Assembly (NCBI RefSeq): GCF_041021895.1
Contig: NZ_CP157428.1
Span: forward strand, 2,542,001 to 2,606,000
DNA length: 64,000 nucleotides
From: Acinetobacter sp. XH1741
Lineage (GTDB): Bacteria; Pseudomonadota; Gammaproteobacteria; Pseudomonadales; Moraxellaceae
Direction of reading: 5' to 3'
This document shows positions 36,147 through 43,748 of the stretch, one piece after another. A model generated the notes under the pieces. The model ran no database searches, had not been told where the DNA came from, and was given only the letters and a program-made list of their open reading frames with translations. The first letter of the stretch is position 1, and each line of letters starts with the position of its first letter. Position numbers and translations under genes: made by a program.

Positions 36147-37034
36147 ATGTCTGGTGCTTTTGAATTTATCTTAGCGGGTATGTTAGTTGGCTTCTGTGTA
36201 GGTATTACAGGAGTTGGGGGTGGATCATTAATGACACCCATTTTGATTGGTCTTTTTAGAATCGAACCTCATATCGCAATTGGCACCGATTTACTTTATG
36301 CCGCAATCTCAAAATTTTGTGGATCAATGGTTCACGCGAAAAAATTAAATATTGTCTGGCCTATTGTTTTGTGGCTAGCAGTCGGTAGTATTCCTGCATC
36401 TTTCGGTACTGCATGGGTATTAGAGCATTATTTAAGTCAATCAACACACTATAAAGCCGTATTAACAATGGTATTAGGCTTTATGCTAACTTTGACTGGT
36501 GTTTCTATCATTTTTCGTTCACGTATTGAGAAGTTCTTTAATAAATTTAGAAATAAAGAAACTACTCATACTGAAAATGAGCAATTAGCGGTTCAAAATA
36601 AGCGTACTTATATTGTGATTATGGGTATCATCTTAGGTGTATTCGTAACACTTTCATCTGTAGGGGCCGGTGCCTTTGGAATTATGGCACTCGTGATTAT
36701 GTTTCCTAACCTACCTATGATTCGAATTATTGGCTCTGATGTAGTACATGCCGTATTACTAACTCTAGTCGCTGGGCTTGGACATATGAGTGCGGGTAAT
36801 GTCGACTTTATGTTGCTTACGTGGTTATTAGTAGGTTCTATCCCGGCAATTATTATTGGAACATTAATTAGTTCTCGTATGCCTGAACGTCTCATCCGTA
36901 AAATTTTAGGTATTACCCTATTTGCTTTGGGTGTTAATTTTATCGTTCATCCAGTCAAAGCCAAACCGAAGGCGCCTGTGGTACAAGAACAAACCGTGAT
37001 TGCTGAAAAAACAAGCAATTCGACACAAAGATAG
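36147..37034 (+). CDS. TauE/SafE-family sulfite/organosulfonate exporter
   Basis: About 295 aa with eight or so membrane spans. The family motif is repeated: GFCVGITGVGGGSLMTPIL near the start and VFVTLSSVGAGAFGIMALV in the second half, the two-fold pseudo-symmetry of TauE/SafE. A GTG at 36135 would add four residues; the ATG at 36147 is preferred. The substrate is unknown, and no sulfur gene is adjacent. Confidence 0.88.
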   Translation: MSGAFEFILAGMLVGFCVGITGVGGGSLMTPILIGLFRIEPHIAIGTDLLYAAISKFCGSMVHAKKLNIVWPIVLWLAVGSIPASFGTAWVLEHYLSQSTHYKAVLTMVLGFMLTLTGVSIIFRSRIEKFFNKFRNKETTHTENEQLAVQNKRTYIVIMGIILGVFVTLSSVGAGAFGIMALVIMFPNLPMIRIIGSDVVHAVLLTLVAGLGHMSAGNVDFMLLTWLLVGSIPAIIIGTLISSRMPERLIRKILGITLFALGVNFIVHPVKAKPKAPVVQEQTVIAEKTSNSTQR

Positions 37035-37151
37035 TAAAATCAATAGGATTTTTCCAAACTGAAATACCATGAGATGTAGGATTTTCATAATTATTTCATG
37101 GTATATTCAGTACACAAAACAACCTCTAGTATGATCGAACCAGTGACAGCA

Positions 37152-38240
37152 ATGACTACACATTCAAATTCAGTTTCCAAGCCAGATATCGACGACGTTA
37201 ATATTAAAAGCATTCAAACTCTTGTAACACCAGCTGAGCTTAAGTCAGAACTTCCTCTGTCTGACATCGCTTCGCAAACTGTTCTAAAAGGCCGCGAAAC
37301 TATTCGTAATATTTTAGATGGTTCAGATAAACGTGTGTTTGTCGTTATTGGTCCTTGCTCTATTCACGACACTAAAGCTGCTCACGAATACGCTGATCGC
37401 TTAAAAGTACTCAGTGAAAAAGTGAAAGATACTTTATATCTGGTTATGCGTGTTTATTTTGAAAAACCACGTACAACAATTGGCTGGAAAGGCTTAATTA
37501 ATGATCCGGATATGAATGACTCATTTAACATCGAAAAAGGTTTACGTATTGGTCGTAAGCTTTTACTTGAATTAAATGAAAAAGGTTTACCATGTGCAAC
37601 TGAAGCACTTGACCCGAACTCTCCACAATACTACCAAGACTTAATTTCATGGTCTGCTATTGGCGCACGTACAACCGAGAGCCAAACTCACCGTGAAATG
37701 TCTTCTGGTCTTTCATCACCAGTAGGCTTTAAAAATGGTACAGATGGCGGTTTAACGGTTGCAACCAACGCTATGCAGTCTGTTAAATATGGTCATAGTT
37801 TCTTAGGCTTGAATGAAGACGGTCAAGTTTCGATTATTAACACAAATGGTAACCCTTATGCACACGTTGTATTACGTGGCGGTAATGGTAAACCAAACTA
37901 TGATGCTGGTTCTGTTGCAGAAGCAGAAAACGCTTTAGCAAAAGCTAAAGTAAGCAATAAAATCATGATTGATGCGAGTCATGCCAACTCAAATAAAGAC
38001 CCGTACTTACAACCACTTGTTCTTAAAAATATTACTGAACAAATTTTAGATGGTAATAAGTCAATCGTAGGTATTATGGTTGAAAGTCATTTAAAAGGTG
38101 GTCGCCAAGATATTCCTGAAAACCTTTGTGATCTTGAATATGGTAAATCAGTAACCGATGGCTGTATCGATTGGGAAACTACTGAAAAAACATTGCTTGA
38201 AATGCATGAAGCTTTAAAAGATGTTTTACCAAATCGTTAA
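37152..38240 (+). CDS. aroG: DAHP synthase (3-deoxy-7-phosphoheptulonate synthase), class I
   Basis: First enzyme of the shikimate pathway; joins phosphoenolpyruvate and erythrose-4-phosphate. Landmarks: VVIGPCSIHD, MRVYFEKPRTTIGWKG, SPVGFKNGTDG and MIDASHANSNKD, which carry substrate- and metal-binding residues. The AroF/G/H isozymes differ in feedback inhibitor, and I cannot assign that. Alignment with E. coli AroG suggests a start at MTTHSNSV (37152); in-frame ATGs at 37098 and 37131 are alternatives, and no ribosome site clearly decides. Confidence 0.93.
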   Translation: MTTHSNSVSKPDIDDVNIKSIQTLVTPAELKSELPLSDIASQTVLKGRETIRNILDGSDKRVFVVIGPCSIHDTKAAHEYADRLKVLSEKVKDTLYLVMRVYFEKPRTTIGWKGLINDPDMNDSFNIEKGLRIGRKLLLELNEKGLPCATEALDPNSPQYYQDLISWSAIGARTTESQTHREMSSGLSSPVGFKNGTDGGLTVATNAMQSVKYGHSFLGLNEDGQVSIINTNGNPYAHVVLRGGNGKPNYDAGSVAEAENALAKAKVSNKIMIDASHANSNKDPYLQPLVLKNITEQILDGNKSIVGIMVESHLKGGRQDIPENLCDLEYGKSVTDGCIDWETTEKTLLEMHEALKDVLPNR

Positions 38241-38263
38241 TTCATCTGTTTAAGATTAAAAAA

Positions 38264-38292
38264 TTAAGTCCTCAAAAATGAGGGCTTTTTTA
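38264..38292 (+). terminator. DAHP synthase terminator
   Basis: AAGTCCTCA pairs with TGAGGGCTT, followed by Ts. Confidence 0.8.
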
Positions 38293-38315
38293 TTTTGTTT
38301 GGACCAAATTCAACA

Positions 38316-39059
38316 TTAAAGTAAATAAAAATAACTCACCACAAAAGTAAAAAGCAGCACAGTTTCACTAAGTTCAATCGCAGCACCGACGGTATCACCA
38401 GTAATACCACCTATTCTTTTTATAAATAAATATCTTAAATAAACAAGACTGATTAAAAAACCAATGATGGCAATAAGTCCCTGCCACCCCCAATATAAAG
38501 GCAACAGTAGAACTAACGTAGCTACTATCCATGAGGCAGTTTTAGGTAAATGATCGGTCAAAGAGCGTCCCAAACCTTTTTCACGGACATAAGGCGTAGT
38601 TAAAAACAAAATAGATGGTACCACTCGCCCAAGGATGGGAACACATATTAAAAATAACATTTGGTGTTGTTCAATCAGCACATAAATCAGTGCGAACTTG
38701 AGCAAACAAATAATCACTAAGCTGAGTACTCCAATTGGGCCACAACTTGGATCCTTCATAATTTGTAAAGTACGCAGTTTGTCACCAAAACCACCTACCC
38801 ATGCATCTGCAGTATCGGCTAGCCCATCTAAATGCAAACCTCCTGTCAGCCAAACCCATAAAGCCGTGATAATGATTGCAAGTAAAAGAACAGGTAATTT
38901 GGCAAAAAGACATGCACTAAGAAAAAGAATACCACCAATAATCAGTCCAACCAGAGGATAAAACAAAATAGCCCGACCATTTTGTTGCACCGTCGGTATA
39001 GTCTTTAACTCAATAGGTAGAACAGTTAAAAATTGCAATGCAATCCAAAAAGGTGTCAT
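38316..39059 (-). CDS. cobS: cobalamin synthase (adenosylcobinamide-GDP ribazoletransferase)
   Basis: A 247-aa inner-membrane enzyme that joins AdoCbi-GDP to alpha-ribazole in the last steps of B12 assembly. It has many spans and the motif GGLHLDGLADTADAWVGGF with metal-binding acidic residues. The frame extends to 39128, but MTPFWIALQFLTVLPIEL at 39059 is the standard N-terminus. It follows the phosphatase gene by about 105 bp and completes the cob set found at 40861-43028. Confidence 0.93.
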   Translation of the reverse strand: MTPFWIALQFLTVLPIELKTIPTVQQNGRAILFYPLVGLIIGGILFLSACLFAKLPVLLLAIIITALWVWLTGGLHLDGLADTADAWVGGFGDKLRTLQIMKDPSCGPIGVLSLVIICLLKFALIYVLIEQHQMLFLICVPILGRVVPSILFLTTPYVREKGLGRSLTDHLPKTASWIVATLVLLLPLYWGWQGLIAIIGFLISLVYLRYLFIKRIGGITGDTVGAAIELSETVLLFTFVVSYFYLL

Positions 39060-39164
39060 ATCCAAGTCTCTAACTGATCTATATTTTAAATAGCTTGAAT
39101 TATGAAGAAATAAAAATGGGAATAGCAATCCCTATTCCCATGAAACACTTCAAAAAGTGAAAAG

Positions 39165-40736
39165 CTATTGCATTTGATAACACTGCTTCAATTTAATGTA
39201 GTCGTAGTAAAAACTGCTTGGTGTGTAACGTGCATAGTCGCATGCAGACTTAAATAAAGTCTCTTTTTCGTTATAAAGCATTTTAACCAGCGTATAGCCT
39301 TGGTTGTTTTGATAAATATCCCATTGAACATTTGCAGCCATAGGTGATACTACTTCACCACGCCATGTGCTTGTTGAATAATTATAAGTCTGACGCAGGG
39401 GCAAAGGTTGCATCATATTATGTATATCTAAGCTGGTGGCTAGAGGAATAACAATTTCTGCATGTGCAAAACGTAAAACCGCTTTGTAAGGTTGAGCTTT
39501 ATTTACAACGGCATCAACTTGTTGGAATAAATCTTGTTTGAGTCCTTGTGCAATTTCACTTGTGACCTGATTAGATTCGGTAAAACTTGGTCCCTTTTGG
39601 TAAAAATCATTGGCATCATTAAACTCAGCATAAAATTCTGCTGCCTCAAGAGGCATATATTTATCAAAATTAATATCTTTTAATTCATCTTTCATACCAC
39701 CAGAAATTGAATAAAGCTCATAAATATATGCAGCGGCATCCACTGCACTAGCAATCGTATTTTTACCCTTACCTTTTTCTGTAATTTGCTCACCTTTTGG
39801 TGAGGTAACTGTAAATGATCCCGTATTACTAAAACTATAACCTGCTGTACCGAGTTTTTTAATAAAGTCTGCTTTAAAAATTGGGGCAAGTACAGTCTGG
39901 GCAATTTTTTCAGCCTGAGTGTTTTTTGATAACTCATTTAGTTTTTGAGCTAAATCTTTATTGTTTACTTCAAAATCTTGATAGGCCTGACTTGCGTCAT
40001 AAATTTTCTGTTGGCTAGCACTGAGTGGTTGAGTTAAATCCTCAACCGCATTCAAACTATGAAAATAAAGTTTAAAACGATCCACTCCACCATCTATAAC
40101 ACTAGGAACACTTGTACTCGATAAACTGGTATAAGACACGGGAACAATTTTATCTTTAAGCTGAGGCTGTTGTTTAATCAATTCAGCAGTAAAGAATTTG
40201 GCACTATCTACCGCACGATCTACACCAGAACTTTGTACCAATACAGATGCTTGCGGATTTAAAAGTGTTGGTAAGCGCTGCAATAATCGGTCTGCAATGC
40301 CGCGATGTTCTAAAATACCAGTCATCGTTTCATTACCATAACCATATTGGCGTATGCCTTCCACACCATAGCCTAATAATATGTTGGCTTTCATCATTGC
40401 TTCTAAATCAGCACCTAATTGCTCGCCTAACGGCGTTAAAGCATTTTCTGCTTTTGCCTGCTTCCATAAATTATAAAGTGCTAAATCATACTTAATACTT
40501 GATAGACCTCTTGAACCATGACGTGCAACTAACTCAGTAAAAACTGGCTGAAACCCATTCGGAGCTTGTTCGTAGTTTTTTAGATTTTGTTGCGGTTGAT
40601 AAGGTGTTTTTGTTTGATAATATTTTGATGAATTTGTTGGTGATGTTGTTTGTGTATCTTGATCATCATTATTATTATTACAGGCTACTAGCAATATTGA
40701 TGTGGCAAGCAATGCCGTTTTAAATAAAATATTCAT
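39165..40736 (-). CDS. histidine acid phosphatase-type lipoprotein (MINPP/phytase-like)
   Basis: A 523-aa protein with a lipoprotein leader (MNILFKTALLATSILLVAC, Cys19) and a low-complexity Asn/Asp/Thr stretch after it. The catalytic motif LVARHGSRG supplies the nucleophilic histidine, and the late motif is HAE (RFAHAEIVIPL). HAE, rather than HD, is typical of multiple-inositol-polyphosphate phosphatases. This suggests a periplasmic or surface phosphomonoesterase, perhaps a phytase. It lies between cobC and cobS on the same strand, which may be chance. Confidence 0.83.
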   Translation of the reverse strand: MNILFKTALLATSILLVACNNNNDDQDTQTTSPTNSSKYYQTKTPYQPQQNLKNYEQAPNGFQPVFTELVARHGSRGLSSIKYDLALYNLWKQAKAENALTPLGEQLGADLEAMMKANILLGYGVEGIRQYGYGNETMTGILEHRGIADRLLQRLPTLLNPQASVLVQSSGVDRAVDSAKFFTAELIKQQPQLKDKIVPVSYTSLSSTSVPSVIDGGVDRFKLYFHSLNAVEDLTQPLSASQQKIYDASQAYQDFEVNNKDLAQKLNELSKNTQAEKIAQTVLAPIFKADFIKKLGTAGYSFSNTGSFTVTSPKGEQITEKGKGKNTIASAVDAAAYIYELYSISGGMKDELKDINFDKYMPLEAAEFYAEFNDANDFYQKGPSFTESNQVTSEIAQGLKQDLFQQVDAVVNKAQPYKAVLRFAHAEIVIPLATSLDIHNMMQPLPLRQTYNYSTSTWRGEVVSPMAANVQWDIYQNNQGYTLVKMLYNEKETLFKSACDYARYTPSSFYYDYIKLKQCYQMQ

Positions 40737-40860
40737 AAGTCAGATAATTTATTACTAAGAAATATTAATATCTTAATTTTTTGCGGTGACAGTACGATTA
40801 CACAAATTCAAATATCTTTATAAAAATAATAACTTACAAGTATATAAAAATATAAAACTG

Positions 40861-41460
40861 CTATCTCAACATAAAAATTAATTGACCATCTGTTTGAGAA
40901 AACTCCAAAGAATACAACTTCCCAAGCTCTGCTGGCATTTTCAATAAGTCATTTAAAGGGTGTTGCCCAGCTAAACAAGCCAATAACTTAATCACACCAC
41001 CATGGGTAACAACTAATGCATGCTGCCAATTCTGCTTTTGCATATGTACAAGCAAATCCTGAAACCCGATCAAAACTCTGGTTTGAAATTGCATCAATGT
41101 TTCTGCTCTAGGCGGACAATATTGAGTCGGTTTTTGCCAGAAGTTTGCCAGTAACTCTGGTGAGGTTTCATAAATTTGCTGAGTTGAAATACCTTCCCAC
41201 TCACCAAAATACATTTCTTTTAAGTCATCATTTAAAAGCAAAGGTAGCTCAGTTGTTTTGGCAAGTTGTTCGGCAAAACAAGAACACCTTTTTAATGATG
41301 AACTTGCAATGACATCCCATGTCTGGTTTGTGACTTGCTCAACGGTTGACTGCATTTGCTGCCAACCTTTTGCTGTTAACTCATCATCTAAATGCCCACG
41401 TAAAGTATGACTATATTGACTTTCACCGTGTCTGAGCAAATCGATCCTAAAATTACCCAA
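40861..41460 (-). CDS. cobC: alpha-ribazole phosphatase-type histidine phosphatase
   Basis: A 199-aa phosphoglycerate-mutase-like phosphatase. LLRHGES holds the catalytic histidine at residue 11, EMYFGEWEG the acid region and VVTHGGVIK the second histidine. Its place directly behind cobT, with an 8-bp overlap, supports CobC, which dephosphorylates alpha-ribazole phosphate or cobalamin phosphate. Without the context it would be a generic family call. Confidence 0.87.
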   Translation of the reverse strand: MGNFRIDLLRHGESQYSHTLRGHLDDELTAKGWQQMQSTVEQVTNQTWDVIASSSLKRCSCFAEQLAKTTELPLLLNDDLKEMYFGEWEGISTQQIYETSPELLANFWQKPTQYCPPRAETLMQFQTRVLIGFQDLLVHMQKQNWQHALVVTHGGVIKLLACLAGQHPLNDLLKMPAELGKLYSLEFSQTDGQLIFMLR

Positions 41461-42508
41461 TTTTATCTCCGCTTACAGCAGCCTGAGCAAAAGTAGCCAT
41501 TTGGTTATGTAATACACATGCCATTTTAACTAATGCTAAGGCAGTACCAGCACCGCTACCTTCCCCCAAACGCAAGTTCATTTTTAAAATCGGATCAGCT
41601 TTAAGTTCTTGTAAAATACGACGGTGACCATACTCTGCCGACTGATGGCCAAATAACATCCATTCACGTACTTCAGGATTCATTCGGACTGCACATAAAG
41701 CAGCTACTGAACTAATAAAACCATCGACTATCACAGGTAAACCCACTTGCGCACATCGAATATAAGCACCCACAATTGCCGCAATTTCCAAACCACCTAC
41801 AGCACATAATGTTTTGAACGTATCACCCGTGACATGTTTATGGTGAAGCTCAATTGCCTTTTCAATTACCTCAATTTTATGTCTTAACTGATCGGTGCCA
41901 ATTCCCGTCCCCACTCCAGTCAGTTGCTCAGCAGTATCATTTAATAAAAGACAAGCTAAGGCAGAAGCAGAACAGGTGTTTCCAATTCCCATCTCACCCG
42001 CAATATAAATATCTGCACTGTTCGCTTTAGCAGTATCTACACTTTCTTTACCTAACTCTAAGGCAGCCCGACATTCTTCAGCACTCATGGCAGCTTGTTT
42101 GGCAAAATTTGCTGTGCCAGCACGAATACAATAACGTTCAACACCTGCATATTCATATGCTTCGCCCACTGTGCCACAGTCAATCACTTGCAAATGAGCT
42201 TGATGATATTTGGCAATAACACTAATTGCTGCGCCGCCTGTTGTGAAGTTTTGTAGCATTTGGCGAGTAACGGCTTGAGGATATGCAGAGATATTTTCTT
42301 CAACTACGCCATGGTCGCCCGCAAAAATAGTAATCCATGGATGGTTAACCTCAGGCTGTGCATTTGACTGTAAACTGGCAAGTGTAATTGCAATCTGCTC
42401 TAAATCACCTAACGCACCTGTAGGCTTTGTAAGTTGGAGTTGATGTTGCTCAGCTTGTTGTTTTGCATCTAAATTAGGTTGCTGTACAGACTTTAACCAC
42501 CAGTTCAT
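41453..42508 (-). CDS. cobT: nicotinate-nucleotide-dimethylbenzimidazole phosphoribosyltransferase
   Basis: A 351-aa enzyme that activates the lower-ligand base to alpha-ribazole phosphate. Landmarks: KPTGALGDLEQIA, IFAGDHGVVEE, NFTTGGAAISV, GEMGIGNTCSASAL and the C-terminal LRLGEGSGAGTAL with the catalytic Glu. The ATG at 42508 has AAGGTGAG at good spacing and follows the cobU stop directly; a start 12 bp earlier would lie before that site. Confidence 0.95.
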   Translation of the reverse strand: MNWWLKSVQQPNLDAKQQAEQHQLQLTKPTGALGDLEQIAITLASLQSNAQPEVNHPWITIFAGDHGVVEENISAYPQAVTRQMLQNFTTGGAAISVIAKYHQAHLQVIDCGTVGEAYEYAGVERYCIRAGTANFAKQAAMSAEECRAALELGKESVDTAKANSADIYIAGEMGIGNTCSASALACLLLNDTAEQLTGVGTGIGTDQLRHKIEVIEKAIELHHKHVTGDTFKTLCAVGGLEIAAIVGAYIRCAQVGLPVIVDGFISSVAALCAVRMNPEVREWMLFGHQSAEYGHRRILQELKADPILKMNLRLGEGSGAGTALALVKMACVLHNQMATFAQAAVSGDKIG

Positions 42509-42509
42509 T

Positions 42510-43028
42510 TTATTTCTCACCTTTTAAAATCATTGGAAAACCAGCTACACAAAACACAACCTTATCTGCAATTTGTCCTAAAGCTTGATGTAGTCTGCCT
42601 GCTTCATCTACAAAACGGCGACTAATTTCGCCAAGTGGTACAACCCCAAGTCCTGTTTCATTACTCACTAAAATAATTTCTGACTCAAGTGTAGGCAAAA
42701 CTTTTAGGAGTTGCTCACACTCAAATTGTTGAACGCTCTGATCTTCTAACAGTAACAAATTGGTTAACCAAAGCGTTAAGCAATCCACCAAAATAATTTG
42801 ATTAGGCTGGTCAATTTTCTGAAGTGCTTTTGCTAAAAATAATGGTTCTTCGATCAAAGACCAATGTGCAGGACGCTGATTTTGATGATGAGCGATTCGG
42901 CTTTGCATTTCTGGATCAAGCGCTTGCGCGGTCGCGACATAAGTCACAGGTAATTGTGTAGATATTGCCGTTTGTTCAGCGAGTCGACTTTTGCCAGAGC
43001 GAGCACCACCCAAAATCAGTTGCAACAT
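42510..43028 (-). CDS. cobU: adenosylcobinamide kinase/guanylyltransferase
   Basis: A 172-aa bifunctional enzyme that phosphorylates adenosylcobinamide and transfers GMP to it. Walker A is GGARSGKS at residues 7-14. Further motifs: YVATAQALDPEMQSRIAHHQ with the GMP-accepting histidine, LVDCLTLWLTNLL and LVSNETGLGVVP. It overlaps the upstream 2H phosphoesterase gene by 13 bp. Confidence 0.95.
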   Translation of the reverse strand: MLQLILGGARSGKSRLAEQTAISTQLPVTYVATAQALDPEMQSRIAHHQNQRPAHWSLIEEPLFLAKALQKIDQPNQIILVDCLTLWLTNLLLLEDQSVQQFECEQLLKVLPTLESEIILVSNETGLGVVPLGEISRRFVDEAGRLHQALGQIADKVVFCVAGFPMILKGEK

Positions 43029-43666
43029 GAATCACCTAAAAACAAATGTCGATACGAATACAGCTTACCTTGTAAAGCTTGAGCGTCATAATAACCAAAC
43101 GTTAGATGCTCAACTTTAAGTTCAAATTCAGCATGTTGATATTGTACAGATAATTCAGAAATTTTTTGTAAAATCAAATCACTACTATAGGCTTTTTTAT
43201 ACAATCCTAATGTAATGTGGGGACAATAATCTAAGGCAGCAATTTCATTAGAAACTGTACCTAGTTTTTGACGTATGAGAGATAAGATATTTTTGTTATC
43301 TTGAATTTCTACAAATAAAGCACTACTAAAACTATCAACTGAACCAATTTTTAATTGAAAAGGTGCAAAATTTTCTTTTATTAAAATTCGTCTCTGCTGC
43401 TCAAACTCATTAAAACTAAAGTCATCACTATGAAATTTAATTTCATGAGTTAAAAATCCACATATAAACAAAGTGATATGATATTGACGGTTATTAGGTT
43501 CTAATAAAAAATCTGAAAAATGTACACGTAACATATCTAGATAATGAACTAATTTTGGATCATTAATCTCTAGATACCATAACACATAATTTTGACGCCC
43601 ATAGTGCCATTCTGGGTAATCCCGTATAGTTGTTGGCACTAAGAACGTCGAGGGTTTTAGCAACAC
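43016..43666 (-). CDS. 2'-5' RNA ligase/2H phosphoesterase-like protein at the head of the cob run
   Basis: A 216-aa protein with the two HxT motifs that define 2H phosphoesterases: YHITLFICG and PHITLGLYK. It is probably a cyclic phosphodiesterase or RNA end enzyme. It is the first gene of the cobU-cobT-cobC run and overlaps cobU by 13 bp, so the two should be translationally coupled. A direct role in corrinoid metabolism is not known for this family. No cobalamin riboswitch is visible in the 82 bp upstream. Confidence 0.82.
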   Translation of the reverse strand: MLLKPSTFLVPTTIRDYPEWHYGRQNYVLWYLEINDPKLVHYLDMLRVHFSDFLLEPNNRQYHITLFICGFLTHEIKFHSDDFSFNEFEQQRRILIKENFAPFQLKIGSVDSFSSALFVEIQDNKNILSLIRQKLGTVSNEIAALDYCPHITLGLYKKAYSSDLILQKISELSVQYQHAEFELKVEHLTFGYYDAQALQGKLYSYRHLFLGDSCCN

Positions 43667-43748
43667 AGCTTTAATTCAAAAATAACTAAACTTTTGCATT
43701 AAAACATGTTTGCGCTTTAATTGTAGAGCATTAATTCACTAAACCAGT

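Noticed and set aside
40737..40860. PhoB half-site (CTGTCAC) upstream of the histidine phosphatase
   Set aside because: Only a single half-site; no second unit at 11-bp spacing, unlike the porin promoter.
38316..43666. Complete de novo cobalamin pathway
   Set aside because: Only late nucleotide-loop genes (cobS, cobC, cobT, cobU) are seen; no corrin-ring genes are in the window.
43667..43748. Cobalamin riboswitch before the cob run
   Set aside because: The gap is only 82 bp and shows no B12-box-like sequence or suitable folding potential.
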